This document shows positions 46,143 to 59,526 of a DNA stretch of 64,000 bases, piece by piece. Source of the stretch: Duganella sp. BJB480 (GTDB lineage: Bacteria; Pseudomonadota; Gammaproteobacteria; Burkholderiales; Burkholderiaceae_D); contig QVIN01000003.1 in the NCBI GenBank assembly GCA_003416985.1, forward strand, positions 372,001 to 436,000, in the 5' to 3' direction. A model generated the notes under the pieces. The model did no database searches and had not been told where the DNA came from. It saw only the letters and a list, made by a program, of their open reading frames with translations. The number at the start of each line of letters is the position of its first letter. Position 1 is the first letter of the stretch. The position numbers and the translations under genes are program-made.

Positions 46143-49100
46143 ATGCCGCGCACCTCCGTCCGCCCTCTCCTACGCCTGCTGCTGTGCGGCGCGCTGGCCT
46201 GCCTGCATGCCGCGCCGGTGCACGCGGCTCCGCGTCCGCTGGCCTTCACCGCCGTCGATTCGTTGGGCGCCGACAGCCGCGCCATCCTCGCCATGCTGCA
46301 GGACCGGCAGGGCTTCGTCTGGATCGGCACCATCGAGGGGGGCCTGTTCCGCCACGACGGCCATAAGCAGGTGCGCTACATGAACGACCCGGCCGACCCG
46401 CATAGCCTGCCGGGCGGCCGCGTCACCTCGCTGTACGAGGACGAAACGGGCAGGCTGTGGATAGGCACCGACGAAGGCCTGGCGCGCTACGACCCGGTGA
46501 CCAACAGCTTCACGCGCCACGTGCCCGCCGGCGGCCCTGGCAACGCGCGCATCGTGCGCCGCATCGTCTCCGACTACAAGGGCGGCATGTGGGTGGCGAC
46601 ATGGGGCGGCCTGCAGCACTTCGACCCGCGCAAGGGCAGCTTCACCACCTATCGGCACGACGAGGCCAGGCCGGACAGCCTGCTCTACAACGACGTCAAC
46701 GCCGTCGCCGTCGACACCAAGGGCGGCGTCTGGGCCGCCACCTGGCCGGGCGGCCTGGATTACCTGGCGCCCGGCGCCACCGGTTTCCAGCACTTCCGCG
46801 TCGACGACCCGGAGCACCCCAACCCCAAGGCCAACGACGTGCGCGCGCTGTACTTCGACAGCGCCGCCACACTGTGGATAGGATCGGCCGACGGCCTGGT
46901 GACGTGGAAGTCCGGCCAGCCGTGGGAGCGGCGCGAGGCGCTGACGGTGCAGGCCAAGCGAGTGACCGACATCGACGAGGACCGATCCGGCGACATGTGG
47001 ATCAGCACCCGCACCAGCGGCCTGCTGCGCTGGGACCGCGAGCGGCGCCAGTTCCAGAGCTACCGCCACCGCGCCGAGGACGCGCATAGCCTCAACAGCG
47101 ACGCCATCAACACCACCATGCGCGACCGCAGCGGCACCTTGTGGGTAGGCTCGCTGACCGATGGCGTCAGCCGCGCCAACCTGGGCTACCACGGCTTCGA
47201 ACGTTTCGTCCCGCGCGACATCGATCCCGACTTCGTCAAGTCCAGCAACTTCGTGCGCAGCGTGGGCGCGGCCGCCAACAACCAGCTGTGGCTCGCGCTG
47301 GACGACGGCCTGGCGCTGTTCGATCCGGCCACGCGCGAGATGGTGCGCACCTGGAGCGCCACGCCGAAGCGGCCGGGCGCCCTCAGCTCCAACGTCATCT
47401 ACAGCACCTACCAGGCGCCGGACGGCACGCTGTGGGTCGGCACCTCGGAAGGCCTGAACCGGCTGGACAAGCCGGACGCGCCGTTCAAGGTGATCCACTT
47501 CGGTAGCAAGACCACGGACTTCATCAACGCCATCGCGCCGGGACGCGGCGGCGTGCTGTGGCTGGGCACCGGCACGGCCCTGCTGCGCTACGATACGGCC
47601 AGCGGCGCGGTCCGGAGCTACGCGCACGACGACCAGGACCCGGCCAGCCGCAGCGTCAACGGCGCCTCCACCGTGGCGGAGGACAGCGCCGGCCGCGTAT
47701 GGAGCGGCGAGTTCTATCGCGGCGGCGGGCTCGATATGCTCGATCCGGCCAGCGGCAAGTTCCGCCACTTCCGCTTCGACCCGAACAACCCGGCAAGCCT
47801 GAGCAGCGACCGTGTCAGCAGCCTGCACCAGGATGCCGACGGCAGCATGTGGGTCGGCACCTCCAAGGGCTTGAACCACGTGGTGGCCGGCAAGGACGGC
47901 GCCTTCAGCATCACCCGCGTTCAGGAAAAAGGCGAACTGGGTACGCGCCTGATCGAAGCGATACGCTCGGATAAAAACGGCATGATCTGGGTGACCACGG
48001 CGGCGGGGCTGAGCAAGATCGATCCGGTCTCCGGCACCGTCACCGAATACTCGGTGGAGGACGGCCTGACCGAAGGCTTCTACATCGACTCCGCCGCCAA
48101 CAGCGGCAACGGCTTCCTGTACTTCGGCAGCAGCAGCGGCGTCACCGCCGTCAACCCGGCGATCCACAGCAGCGCCTCGCGCCCGCCGCAGCTGGCGATC
48201 ACCGACATCCGCGTGCTCAATCGTTCCTTGGGCGGCAAGAACCCGCCGCCGGACGTGATACTGGAAGGCGGCGTGACGCAGCCGCGTGCACTGAGCCTGC
48301 CGTGGATCGCCAACACCATCTCGATCGAATTCGCCGCGCTGCATTTCGCCGAACCGCGCAGGAACGCCTACAGCTACTGGCTGGAAGGCTTCGACACGCA
48401 ACCGGTGCAGGCCGACGCCGCCCATCCCGTGGCGACCTACACCAACCTGGCGCCCGGAAAATACCGCTTCCATCTCCAGGGCAGCAACAACAAGGGCGTG
48501 GCCAGCCGCGACGAGATCGTCCTGCCGATCACCATCACGCCGCCGGTGTGGGAAACCTGGTGGGTGCGCAGCGCCGTGGCGTTGATGGCGGTGGTGCTGC
48601 TGTTGTTGCTGTTCCGCTGGGCGGTGCGGCGCGTGAGCGCGCGGGCGCAGGCTCTGGAAGCGCAGTTGCAGGAACGCGGCGAAGCGCTGCGCGTCGCGCA
48701 GCACAAGCTGGCCAACCTGTCGGCCACCGACAACCTGACCGGCATCGCCAACCGCCGTTGCTTCGACGACCAGCTGGCGCGCGAATGGCGCCGCGCCGCG
48801 CGTGAAAAGAAACCGATGGCGATCGGACTGGTGGAGATCGACCAGCTGGCGGCCTACCGCGAGCACTACGGCCAGCAGGCCGCCGACGAAGTCCTGCGGC
48901 TGGCGGCGCATGCGCTGGGCGGCGCCGTGCAGCGCGCCGGCGATCTGGTGGCGCGCTACGGCGCCGACCAATTCGCCTTCCTCGCCCCCGCCACCGCCGG
49001 CGACGAGGCGATGCGGATCGCGCGCCGCATGGAGGCGGCGCTAGCCGCGTTGAACCTGCCGAACGTGAAAGCCAGGTCGGGCACTATCAGCGCCAGCATC

Positions 49101-49244
49101 GGCGTCGCATCGCTACCGGCGACGCAGGACGACACCACCGAAGACCTGATACTGGCGGCCGACCAGGCCCTGTACCTGGCCCGCTCCGAAGGCGGCAACC
49201 GCAGCGTGCTGGCGCCGGAGGACACCGAGGCGCGGATGGCTTAG
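46143..49244 (+). CDS. Two-component propeller sensor with degenerate GGDEF domain
   Basis: This is a 1033-residue membrane sensor. After the signal peptide (about 1-28), about 13-14 propeller repeats (motif W-[IV]-G-T followed by GL and a D/P end, e.g. WIGTDEGLARYDP) form two seven-bladed propellers. A Y_Y_Y domain, one membrane helix (about 800-825), a coiled coil and a GGDEF-like domain follow. The signature reads GADQF at 940-944 instead of GGDEF, and the upstream metal loop is EIDQLAAYREHYG. Both changes remove residues needed for GTP and metal binding, so it is probably not an active cyclase. AAGG precedes the ATG. It is divergent from the hybrid kinase. Confidence 0.85.
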   Translation: MPRTSVRPLLRLLLCGALACLHAAPVHAAPRPLAFTAVDSLGADSRAILAMLQDRQGFVWIGTIEGGLFRHDGHKQVRYMNDPADPHSLPGGRVTSLYEDETGRLWIGTDEGLARYDPVTNSFTRHVPAGGPGNARIVRRIVSDYKGGMWVATWGGLQHFDPRKGSFTTYRHDEARPDSLLYNDVNAVAVDTKGGVWAATWPGGLDYLAPGATGFQHFRVDDPEHPNPKANDVRALYFDSAATLWIGSADGLVTWKSGQPWERREALTVQAKRVTDIDEDRSGDMWISTRTSGLLRWDRERRQFQSYRHRAEDAHSLNSDAINTTMRDRSGTLWVGSLTDGVSRANLGYHGFERFVPRDIDPDFVKSSNFVRSVGAAANNQLWLALDDGLALFDPATREMVRTWSATPKRPGALSSNVIYSTYQAPDGTLWVGTSEGLNRLDKPDAPFKVIHFGSKTTDFINAIAPGRGGVLWLGTGTALLRYDTASGAVRSYAHDDQDPASRSVNGASTVAEDSAGRVWSGEFYRGGGLDMLDPASGKFRHFRFDPNNPASLSSDRVSSLHQDADGSMWVGTSKGLNHVVAGKDGAFSITRVQEKGELGTRLIEAIRSDKNGMIWVTTAAGLSKIDPVSGTVTEYSVEDGLTEGFYIDSAANSGNGFLYFGSSSGVTAVNPAIHSSASRPPQLAITDIRVLNRSLGGKNPPPDVILEGGVTQPRALSLPWIANTISIEFAALHFAEPRRNAYSYWLEGFDTQPVQADAAHPVATYTNLAPGKYRFHLQGSNNKGVASRDEIVLPITITPPVWETWWVRSAVALMAVVLLLLLFRWAVRRVSARAQALEAQLQERGEALRVAQHKLANLSATDNLTGIANRRCFDDQLAREWRRAAREKKPMAIGLVEIDQLAAYREHYGQQAADEVLRLAAHALGGAVQRAGDLVARYGADQFAFLAPATAGDEAMRIARRMEAALAALNLPNVKARSGTISASIGVASLPATQDDTTEDLILAADQALYLARSEGGNRSVLAPEDTEARMA

Positions 49245-49726
49245 GAAAGCCGCAGCTCCCAGTAGCCGACATCGATCCAGCGATCGAACTTGCGGCCAAC
49301 CTGCTTGAAGTGGGCGACCTTTTCGAAGCCCAGGCTTTCGTGCAGCGCCACGCTGGCCTCGTTGGGCTGGGCGATGCCGCCTATCGCCATGTGGATCTCG
49401 CGGGCGCGCAATTCCTCCAGCAGCGCCTTGTACAACGCCGATCCTATCCCCTTGCCGCCCTGCCCGAACGCCACGTAGACGCTGGTCTCGGCGGAAAACC
49501 GGTAGGCGCTGCGGGCGCGCCATTTGGTGGCGTAGGCGTAGCCGAGCACTTCGCCGTCCCGCTCATACACCAGCCATGGCAGGTGCGCGGTGATGTCGCG
49601 GATGCGGCCCGCCATGTCCTCCGGCGTGACCGCGTGCTCCTCGAAGCTGATGGTGGTGGTGGCGATGTAGTGATTGTAGATGGCGACGATGGCTGATGCA
49701 TCGTCCTGCGTGGCGGGTCGTATCAT
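49241..49726 (-). CDS. GNAT acetyltransferase (phosphinothricin acetyltransferase-like)
   Basis: This 161-residue GNAT acyltransferase transfers an acetyl group from acetyl-CoA. The N-terminus MIRPATQDDASAIVAIYNHYI and the CoA-binding GQGGKGIGSALYKALLEEL are typical of the PAT/YncA subgroup, as is the closing ALHESLGFEKVAHFKQVGRKFDRW. It follows a GFA gene with a 5-bp gap on the same strand, a probable operon. No clear Shine-Dalgarno sequence precedes ATG 49726. The 3' end overlaps the convergent propeller gene by four bases. Confidence 0.87.
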   Translation of the reverse strand: MIRPATQDDASAIVAIYNHYIATTTISFEEHAVTPEDMAGRIRDITAHLPWLVYERDGEVLGYAYATKWRARSAYRFSAETSVYVAFGQGGKGIGSALYKALLEELRAREIHMAIGGIAQPNEASVALHESLGFEKVAHFKQVGRKFDRWIDVGYWELRLS

Positions 49727-49731
49727 CGGAT

Positions 49732-50133
49732 TCAAAGATAGCGGGTTTCGGTGGGTGGCGATATCCAGTTGTCGGCGCGGCCGTCGACGTAGGTGATGGG
49801 CGCGTTGGCGAGGTCCTCGTCGCCGACACCATCGAGGCTGGCGACGTTCACGCCATAGAACACGCCGTAACGCGGCGAGTTGCCGATGCCGTATGGACGC
49901 ACGCCGCAGTGCTTGCAGAAGTAGTGATGCTCGTTCTTCGCGCCGAACTGGTAGACGTTCATCTCGCCCTCGCCGGCCAGCAGGCGGAAGGCCTCGGGCC
50001 TGGCCATCACGGCCCAGCAGCGTATCTTCAGGCAGAACGAGCAATTGCAGCGCAGCGTGCCGTGCGCCAGGTCGACATCCGCCTCGAAGCGCACCGCGCC
50101 GCAATGGCAGCTGCCTTGGTAAGTCCTCATCAT
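49732..50133 (-). CDS. GFA-family zinc protein
   Basis: This is a 133-residue protein of the GFA/CENP-V fold (glutathione-dependent formaldehyde-activating family). It carries the zinc ligands CHCG (residues about 9-12), CNCSFC and CKHCGV. The enzymatic role is doubtful for many members; they probably bind zinc and possibly glutathione adducts. Tandem ATGs at 50133 and 50130 have a GGAGA site upstream. It is followed by the GNAT gene. Confidence 0.88.
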   Translation of the reverse strand: MMRTYQGSCHCGAVRFEADVDLAHGTLRCNCSFCLKIRCWAVMARPEAFRLLAGEGEMNVYQFGAKNEHHYFCKHCGVRPYGIGNSPRYGVFYGVNVASLDGVGDEDLANAPITYVDGRADNWISPPTETRYL

Positions 50134-50171
50134 CCGGTGGGTTCTCCTTGCGGCAAAGTATAGACTGATTC

Positions 50172-50906
50172 TTAACTCTTCGCCTGCAGCAGGTCGTCGA
50201 ACACGGGAATGATGGCCAGCGAGAGCAAGCCCACCGCCAGCGGCACCGTGACGATGTAGCCCAGGTATTTGAAGCCGAAGGCGCCGGCCAGGCCGCCGAG
50301 CAGGAACATCGCCAGCAGGGAGCTCAATAACCGCAGCTTGCCCCGGTCGGCCAGCACGCGGTCGGCCATGGCGTTGTCGTTCCAGTAAAACAGTTTACCC
50401 AGTTCGATGCCGATGTCGGTCACCAGGCCGGTGACGTGGGTGGTGCGGATCTCGGAGCGCGACACCTTGGTGACGATGGCGTTCTGCAGTCCCATCACAA
50501 AGCACAGCAAGGCCACGATGGCGGACACCTGGCCGGATGCGTCCAGCCGCGCGCCCATCAGGCCGAAACACAGCAACAGCGCCGCCTCCACGATCAGCGG
50601 CAGCGCGTACAGGCTGTGCGCGCCGCGCCGCCGGCCCCAGTTGATCAGGATCGCCGAGGTGGCCGCGCCGAGCAGGAACGACAGCAGCGACGCCACGCCC
50701 GCCAGCACCAGCCGCACCTCGCCCAGCGCGGCGTTGTCCGCCACCGACGAGACGACGCCGGTCATGTGGGAGGTGTATTGTCCCACCGCGAAAAAGCCGC
50801 CGGCGTTGACCGCGCCGGCCACAAAGGCCAGCGAACGGCCAAGGCGGCGGTTGCTGATATCGGTGCGTTGCGGGCTTGTCATGGCCCGCAGGTAGTGCAT
50901 AGGCAT
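50172..50906 (-). CDS. DUF1275 (YoaK-type) membrane protein
   Basis: This 244-residue inner-membrane protein has about six helices. Landmarks are LAFVAGAVNAGGFFAVGQYTSHMTG, FVMGLQNAIVTKVS and RTTHVTGLVTDIGIELG, all typical of DUF1275. AAGGAGG precedes ATG 50906 at good spacing, so the upstream frame to 50939 is not used. Function is unknown; it is 47 bp downstream of the chitinase operon and on the same strand, so read-through is possible. Confidence 0.85.
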   Translation of the reverse strand: MPMHYLRAMTSPQRTDISNRRLGRSLAFVAGAVNAGGFFAVGQYTSHMTGVVSSVADNAALGEVRLVLAGVASLLSFLLGAATSAILINWGRRRGAHSLYALPLIVEAALLLCFGLMGARLDASGQVSAIVALLCFVMGLQNAIVTKVSRSEIRTTHVTGLVTDIGIELGKLFYWNDNAMADRVLADRGKLRLLSSLLAMFLLGGLAGAFGFKYLGYIVTVPLAVGLLSLAIIPVFDDLLQAKS

Positions 50907-50953
50907 GGAGGGCCTCCTTGTTGCTGACGGCCCGTCCATTGTATGCCATCACA

Positions 50954-52372
50954 TCACTTGAGCGTTACTCCCCAGTTCTTCTCCACGCATTTGGTGTAGT
51001 TTCCAGGGATTAGAGCGCTGTACGGCGTTTGATAATTGACCAACTGGCATTGGTAGTCGCCGCCGCTGCTCCAGTTCTTCTCCCAGTAGATGTTGTAGGC
51101 CGCCGAGCTGGAACCGCTGAAGCGCTGCATCGTCGCGCAGGACAGCTGCTCGCTGCCGATGTTCCAGCCCAGGTCCGCCGCGAACTGCTTGTAGTAGTCG
51201 ATGCGGTTCTGCGCCGCCGCCTTCTCGGTGCCGGTGCCGCATTCGGCGTTGATGATCATGATGGTGGTGGCGAAGTTGTTGCCCGCGCCGGCCGCCTTGT
51301 CCGCCGCATTCGGCACCCACGTCCCGTCCAGCACATGCAGCATCGACGGCTTGGGCGGCTGCGGGTAGACGAAGAAGAACGTCGCCGAGGCCAGATTGAG
51401 CCAGGTCGACGCCACCTGGTCGGGATTCTTCAGCAGCACCGACTGGTCGCCGTTGAACATCACCTGCGAGAACGGGCCGTAGTTGTAGTTGTACGAGAGC
51501 TGCTTGGCGCCGCGCCCGTAGTACTTCTTGAAACTGCCGTCGGCGTTTTTACCGCAGGTCCAGACGGTGTTGAACACCGGGTCCGAGCACTCGACGTTGT
51601 AGCCGCAGTTGGTGCCGGTTTCGTCGCAGCCCATCTCGCGCAGGTACTTCAGGCCCTGCCGCCATTGCGGCAGCGGCAGGCTGGCGTTGTGATCGCCCGT
51701 CTCCTGCGCGAAGTGGGCGAACATCGTCGCCAGCGAATGGCGGCAGATCGCGTCCGCGTCGCGGCCGTCGGTGTAGTCGCCGCAAACCGCCGGGAACTTC
51801 GCCACCGCCTGCAGGAAGCGGCCGTACGTGTAGCTGGGCTCACGGATGCCGAAGTAGTAGTCCCACTTGGCCGACGTGAGCAAACGCTCCACCCGCTTGA
51901 CGTTGGCCGGATTGGCGGCGGCGCCGGGCGATACGGCTTCCACCGCCGCGTTGTCCAGCGTGCGGATCGACGCCTTCACCGTGCGGAAGAAATCGTTGTC
52001 GGTCAGCTGCGCCTCGCGCGCCTCGGCTTGGGCCTTGGTCGGCACGCCGCCCGGTTGCGGCGTGCCCGGGTCGGGCGGCGTCGGATCGGTGGCGTCGCCG
52101 ATATACTTCCACGGCCCCCACGTATCGGCCGGATTGGGCGCGGTGCCCTGCACCCACCATTTGGCCTCGTACTGCTTGCTTTGATAGATCGCGCACATGC
52201 CGGCGGTGTAGACCGCCGTGGCGGTCCATGCCGGGCAGGCGGTGGCGGCGGCCGTGCTGATGCCGCCGGAGAGTACGCGCGGAGCGCTGCTGTCGGACTG
52301 GCCTCCGCTGCCGCCGCCGCAGGCGGCCAGCAGTAAGGCGCTCAGCACAGCGATGCTATGAACTGGTTTCAT
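50954..52372 (-). CDS. GH19 chitinase lipoprotein with CBM5/12
   Basis: This is a 472-residue surface lipoprotein that hydrolyses chitin. Signal and lipobox (LLLAAC) are followed by a small chitin-binding CBM5/12 module (about 45-90, with AVYTAGMCAIYQ and AKWWVQG) and a proline-rich linker. A GH19 (lysozyme-like, inverting) catalytic domain completes it, with the catalytic Glu in MFAHFAQETGDHN (near 220) and the conserved KYYGRGAKQLSYNYNYGPFS. It is the last gene of the four-gene chitin operon (9-bp gap from the preceding GH18 gene). Bacterial GH19 enzymes also attack fungal walls. Confidence 0.9.
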   Translation of the reverse strand: MKPVHSIAVLSALLLAACGGGSGGQSDSSAPRVLSGGISTAAATACPAWTATAVYTAGMCAIYQSKQYEAKWWVQGTAPNPADTWGPWKYIGDATDPTPPDPGTPQPGGVPTKAQAEAREAQLTDNDFFRTVKASIRTLDNAAVEAVSPGAAANPANVKRVERLLTSAKWDYYFGIREPSYTYGRFLQAVAKFPAVCGDYTDGRDADAICRHSLATMFAHFAQETGDHNASLPLPQWRQGLKYLREMGCDETGTNCGYNVECSDPVFNTVWTCGKNADGSFKKYYGRGAKQLSYNYNYGPFSQVMFNGDQSVLLKNPDQVASTWLNLASATFFFVYPQPPKPSMLHVLDGTWVPNAADKAAGAGNNFATTIMIINAECGTGTEKAAAQNRIDYYKQFAADLGWNIGSEQLSCATMQRFSGSSSAAYNIYWEKNWSSGGDYQCQLVNYQTPYSALIPGNYTKCVEKNWGVTLK

Positions 52373-52381
52373 CGCTTCTCC

Positions 52382-54754
<2,373 letters not shown>

Positions 54755-54770
54755 TTTGTATTCCCGTATT

Positions 54771-55787
54771 TTAGAAATCGTGATTGTTCGGGTAACGGCT
54801 GTAGAAATCGTTGTCCCACTTGAAGTGGGTGGCGGAGATGGTGATGGTGATATCCAGCGCTTCGACGAAGTGCCACCAACCGACGGGCAGGAACAGGATT
54901 TCGCCTGGTTCCAGCACGCAGTCGATGACCGGCACGTCTGCCATCATCGGAAAACGCCGCAGGTCGATGTCGCGTCCATCGACCGGAGTGAAACAGTGGC
55001 GCTGGTTGTACAGCTTGGGCGTATCGCAAGGAGCGATCAGCCGCACGCGCTTGCGTCCCGCGATCTGGATCATGAAGTTGTTGGTCAGGTCGTGATGAAA
55101 CGGCGTGATCGTGCCGGCCGGCCCAAACCAGAAGAAGCCCCGCCCTTCCGGATTCAGATACTCCGGCAGCGGCGGCACATCGGCCATCAGCTCCTGCAAC
55201 GACTCGCGATTCTGCCCGTCGTTATTGGCGGTCATGTAGAAGTCGTTGGTATGGCCGCTGTCGCGCACCAGCGCCACGTACTCGCCGAAGCGCATGCGGC
55301 GCTTGTGCGACTGGCTGTTCATCTCATAATCCGGATCGGCGCTGCGGCCGAACTGCACCTCCACCATGCGATCGCCCAGCTGCGCGCCCAGATAATCCAG
55401 CGTCCATTTGCCGCGCGCGGCGCAGTCGTCCAGCATGCCGGTGATGATCACTGGCAGATTGCGGCGGTAGTGCTGGTCCAGGAACTCCGCGCCGGACAGG
55501 CGCGCCCGTCGCGGAAGTTCAACAGGCGCCAGCCGGTTCAATTGCGACTGGATGCCAATCACCCAGTCGCGCTTGGCCAGCCGGTTGTGCAGCCGCGATA
55601 CGCCCTTCAGGTAAGGGCTGTGCAGCGCGGCGGCGATCTCCGCGTGCGCATCGCGCGCGCCGATGCCGGACTGGATCAGGATGCCGGCCAGCGTATCCGG
55701 CCGGCTGCCGAGGATCAGGTTCTCGGCGATCCAGCTGCGCCATGCATCGCTGACGCCGATGGTTTGGACAACGGCATGGCGCTTCAT
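54771..55787 (-). CDS. JmjC/cupin-8-like Fe(II) protein of the chitin operon
   Basis: This 338-residue protein has a C-terminal cupin_8 (JmjC-like) domain. Iron ligands are visible in PFHHDLTNNF (near 228) and the late GWWHFVEALD (near 305), with the FFWFGPAGTITP entry segment. Relatives sit in TonB-dependent carbohydrate loci of Xanthomonas, Caulobacter and Shewanella, next to SapC and tryptophan-halogenase-like genes, where their substrate is not known. Here it lies between two GH18 genes with gaps of 3 and 16 bp and no TonB receptor. It has no signal peptide, so it acts in the cytosol. Hydroxylation of an operon product is only a hypothesis. Confidence 0.75.
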   Translation of the reverse strand: MKRHAVVQTIGVSDAWRSWIAENLILGSRPDTLAGILIQSGIGARDAHAEIAAALHSPYLKGVSRLHNRLAKRDWVIGIQSQLNRLAPVELPRRARLSGAEFLDQHYRRNLPVIITGMLDDCAARGKWTLDYLGAQLGDRMVEVQFGRSADPDYEMNSQSHKRRMRFGEYVALVRDSGHTNDFYMTANNDGQNRESLQELMADVPPLPEYLNPEGRGFFWFGPAGTITPFHHDLTNNFMIQIAGRKRVRLIAPCDTPKLYNQRHCFTPVDGRDIDLRRFPMMADVPVIDCVLEPGEILFLPVGWWHFVEALDITITISATHFKWDNDFYSRYPNNHDF

Positions 55788-55790
55788 GGC

Positions 55791-57503
<1,713 letters not shown>

Positions 57504-57800
57504 GCTCTCTCCTCCTTGGGTGGGTGACTCTCTGCTTTTATTATTTTTTCAGGATGGAGTCTAAAAAAGTGGTAGTCAAGTGGTTTTATTTTGTTACAAC
57601 CATTCGAATACCAGTTTCAACCAAGGAAGAGTTATTGCGGAAAGATTAGATGTGGGAGTTGAAAGAGCATGTAAGTGCTCACCAACCAAATTCAGCAGGC
57701 AAACCGGCGCGGCTTGCCCCCAACTTTCGAATGTCTCAAATTGAACATGGTGTTAAATGGCGAGTACCAATTTTGCGCGTCCGGCAAGTGGTACGGCCGG
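57504..57800. other. 297-bp intergenic region upstream of the chitin operon
   Basis: I see no gene. The part nearest the operon (57535-57620) is AT-rich, with runs such as TTATTATTTTTTC and TAAAAAAGT, and should contain the operon promoter, though no clear -35/-10 pair stands out. A small hairpin (GAGCAT/GTGCTC, 57666-57681) lies further upstream. No catabolite-repression or chitin regulator site is recognised. Confidence 0.5.
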
Positions 57801-58208
57801 CTACTCGGCGCCGGCGAGCTCCGGCAGCATGGCCCGCGCGATGCCGTCGCGGACTTCGACGATGCGCGGTTGCCTCGCATCGCCAAAGCTCATCTTGTAG
57901 CAAACCTGACCGTCCTTGGATGCGGTAGGCAACACCATCAGCAGCTGGAAGGCGCTCGGCTCCTCCTCCACCGACGGGAAAATCGACGGCAATCCGGCCA
58001 GCACCACGGCCCGCAAAGGCTGGCCGCTGTCGATTTCCGTGTGATGGCCGCGGATGGAAATCCCGGCGCTTTCGCCGTTACTGAACTCCACGCGGGCGTG
58101 GCCCATCACGCTGTCGTTCAAGGCATTGACGACCAGGTTCAAGCGCAACGTCGGATTGCCTTCGGTGGCGCTGGTGATCTCATACACTGCTGTAAATAAT
58201 TGACTCAT
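57801..58208 (-). CDS. Hypothetical protein, DUF1842-like
   Basis: This is a 135-residue soluble protein. The pattern LFTAVYEI, TLRLNLVVNALNDSVMGHARV and later VLAGLPSIF resembles the DUF1842 family of small bacterial proteins of unknown function. ATG 58208 is preferred over the frame extending to 58238. No neighbour suggests a role. It lies upstream of the chitin operon on the same strand, separated by about 300 bp. Confidence 0.55.
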   Translation of the reverse strand: MSQLFTAVYEITSATEGNPTLRLNLVVNALNDSVMGHARVEFSNGESAGISIRGHHTEIDSGQPLRAVVLAGLPSIFPSVEEEPSAFQLLMVLPTASKDGQVCYKMSFGDARQPRIVEVRDGIARAMLPELAGAE

Positions 58209-58327
58209 GGTGCTTCCTGACGAATGAAGATGAAACATGAGTCAACTGTAGCGGCGCAACCGGAAACTTGCCTTCCGAATACCTTCCGGCCGCCAAGTGC
58301 TTGATTAGATTGAAGATGTTTCCAGTA

Positions 58328-58828
58328 TCAACGCTTGGGCAACTGCCAGTCCGGACGGATGAAATGGCAGGTGTAGCCGTTGGGAACGCGCTCCAGATAG
58401 TCCTGGTGCTCCGGTTCCGCCTCCCAGAACGGGCCGGCAGGCGCCACTTCGGTGACGACTTTTCCCGGCCACAGACCGGATGCGTTGACGTCGGCGATGG
58501 TATCCTCGGCAATCGCCTTCTGTTGCTCGTCGACATAGTAAATTGCGGAGCGATAACTCGTCCCCATGTCGTTGCCTTGCCGGTTGCGGGTGGTCGGATC
58601 GTGGATCTGGAAGAAGAATTCCAGGATCTTGCGATAGCTGATGACGGCCGGGTCAAAGATGATTTCCAGTCCCTCGGCATGGGTGCCGTGGTTGCGGTAC
58701 GTGGCGTTCGCCACATCGCCGCCGGTGTAGCCGACCCGCGTCGCCAGCACGCCGGGGTACCTGCGCAGCAGATCCTGCACGCCCCAGAAGCATCCGCCGG
58801 CCAATATCGCTTTTTCAGTTGTCGTCAT
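58328..58828 (-). CDS. msrA: Peptide methionine sulfoxide reductase MsrA
   Basis: This 166-residue cytosolic enzyme reduces methionine-S-sulfoxide in proteins. The active-site motif GGCFWG places the catalytic Cys at 13. Other landmarks are [25 protein letters not shown] and [18 protein letters not shown]. It has no MsrB fusion. ATG 58828 follows AAGGA at good spacing, so the open frame reaching back to 58960 is not used. A promoter is visible upstream. The C-terminus lacks extra resolving cysteines apart from C155 (TCHF). Confidence 0.95.
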   Translation of the reverse strand: MTTTEKAILAGGCFWGVQDLLRRYPGVLATRVGYTGGDVANATYRNHGTHAEGLEIIFDPAVISYRKILEFFFQIHDPTTRNRQGNDMGTSYRSAIYYVDEQQKAIAEDTIADVNASGLWPGKVVTEVAPAGPFWEAEPEHQDYLERVPNGYTCHFIRPDWQLPKR

Positions 58829-58856
58829 ATTCCATCCTTGGTGAGTATCTCTGTAC

Positions 58857-58884
58857 AATTTAGCGACGTTCCCCGGTTCTTCAA
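58857..58884 (-). promoter_or_regulatory. Promoter of msrA
   Basis: On the minus strand TTGAAG (complement of 58879-58884) and TAAATT (complement of 58857-58862) are 16 bp apart, giving a start near 58850 and a leader of about 22 nt. Confidence 0.4.
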
Positions 58885-58962
58885 GCCGGCCAAAAGAAGG
58901 ATCTTTCAATTGCTTTTGTGATAAGCTCAAATGCTGCTGTTGACCAACAACCGGAGTCACCC

Positions 58963-59151
58963 ATGCAAATAGAACGCCGTTCGCGTCCAGATCGCGTCAA
59001 AGCCATCGCCGTCAACGCGGGCCTGGCCCTGCTTGAAACCGCCGGCCGCGAAGCCGCCGCCACTTTCCTCGAAGATGCGGGCGTGCCCTTGCCCGTGATC
59101 GCCCGCGTGCTGTCGGAACCGGACAAGCGCCGCGCCGAAGACCTGCGCTAA
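58963..59151 (+). CDS. Small hypothetical protein (62 residues)
   Basis: A small basic helical protein ([20 protein letters not shown], then [22 protein letters not shown]). The segment ending [13 protein letters not shown] resembles a helix-turn-helix-like turn but is too short to assign. CCGGAG precedes ATG 58963 by six bases. It ends six bases before the DUF5329 gene, so the two are probably co-transcribed and divergent from msrA. Confidence 0.6.
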   Translation: MQIERRSRPDRVKAIAVNAGLALLETAGREAAATFLEDAGVPLPVIARVLSEPDKRRAEDLR

Positions 59152-59157
59152 AGGCCC

Positions 59158-59526
59158 ATGAAAATCAAATATTTAACCCTGCCCATTTTAATGCTGGCCA
59201 TGACTTCGGGCATGGCGACCGAACTGTCGCCGGCCTCGCGCACGGAAATCAACGCCTTGCTCAACCGGCTGGCCAGCTCGGGCTGCCAGTTCAACCGCAA
59301 CGGCAGCTGGTACACGCCGGTCGACGCCAAGACCCATCTGACGCGCAAGCTCGACTATCTGATCGAGAAAAAACAGGTCGAGAGCACCGAACAATTCATC
59401 GACCTGGCGGCCAGCTCCAGCAGCAGCTCGGGAAAAAATTATCAGGTGCGATGCGGCACCCAGCCGGCCGTCGCCAGCGGCGTCTGGCTCAAAGGCGAAC
59501 TGCAAGCACTGCGTTCCGGCAAATAG
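59158..59526 (+). CDS. DUF5329 family secreted protein
   Basis: This 122-residue protein has a signal peptide (about 1-20, ending GMATE). The conserved motif EINALLNRLASSGCQFNRNGSWYTPVDAKTHLTRKLDYL identifies the DUF5329 family. Two cysteines (in SGCQF and VRCGT) could form a disulfide. AAAGG overlaps the upstream stop region. Function is unknown. Its 3' end abuts the convergent TonB-like gene, with no intervening bases. Confidence 0.85.
   Translation: MKIKYLTLPILMLAMTSGMATELSPASRTEINALLNRLASSGCQFNRNGSWYTPVDAKTHLTRKLDYLIEKKQVESTEQFIDLAASSSSSSGKNYQVRCGTQPAVASGVWLKGELQALRSGK

Noticed and set aside
57650..58199. Plus-strand frames across the chitin operon upstream region and the DUF1842-like gene
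   Set aside because: They run through the opposite strand of a supported gene and start in an AT-rich promoter region without a ribosome-binding site.
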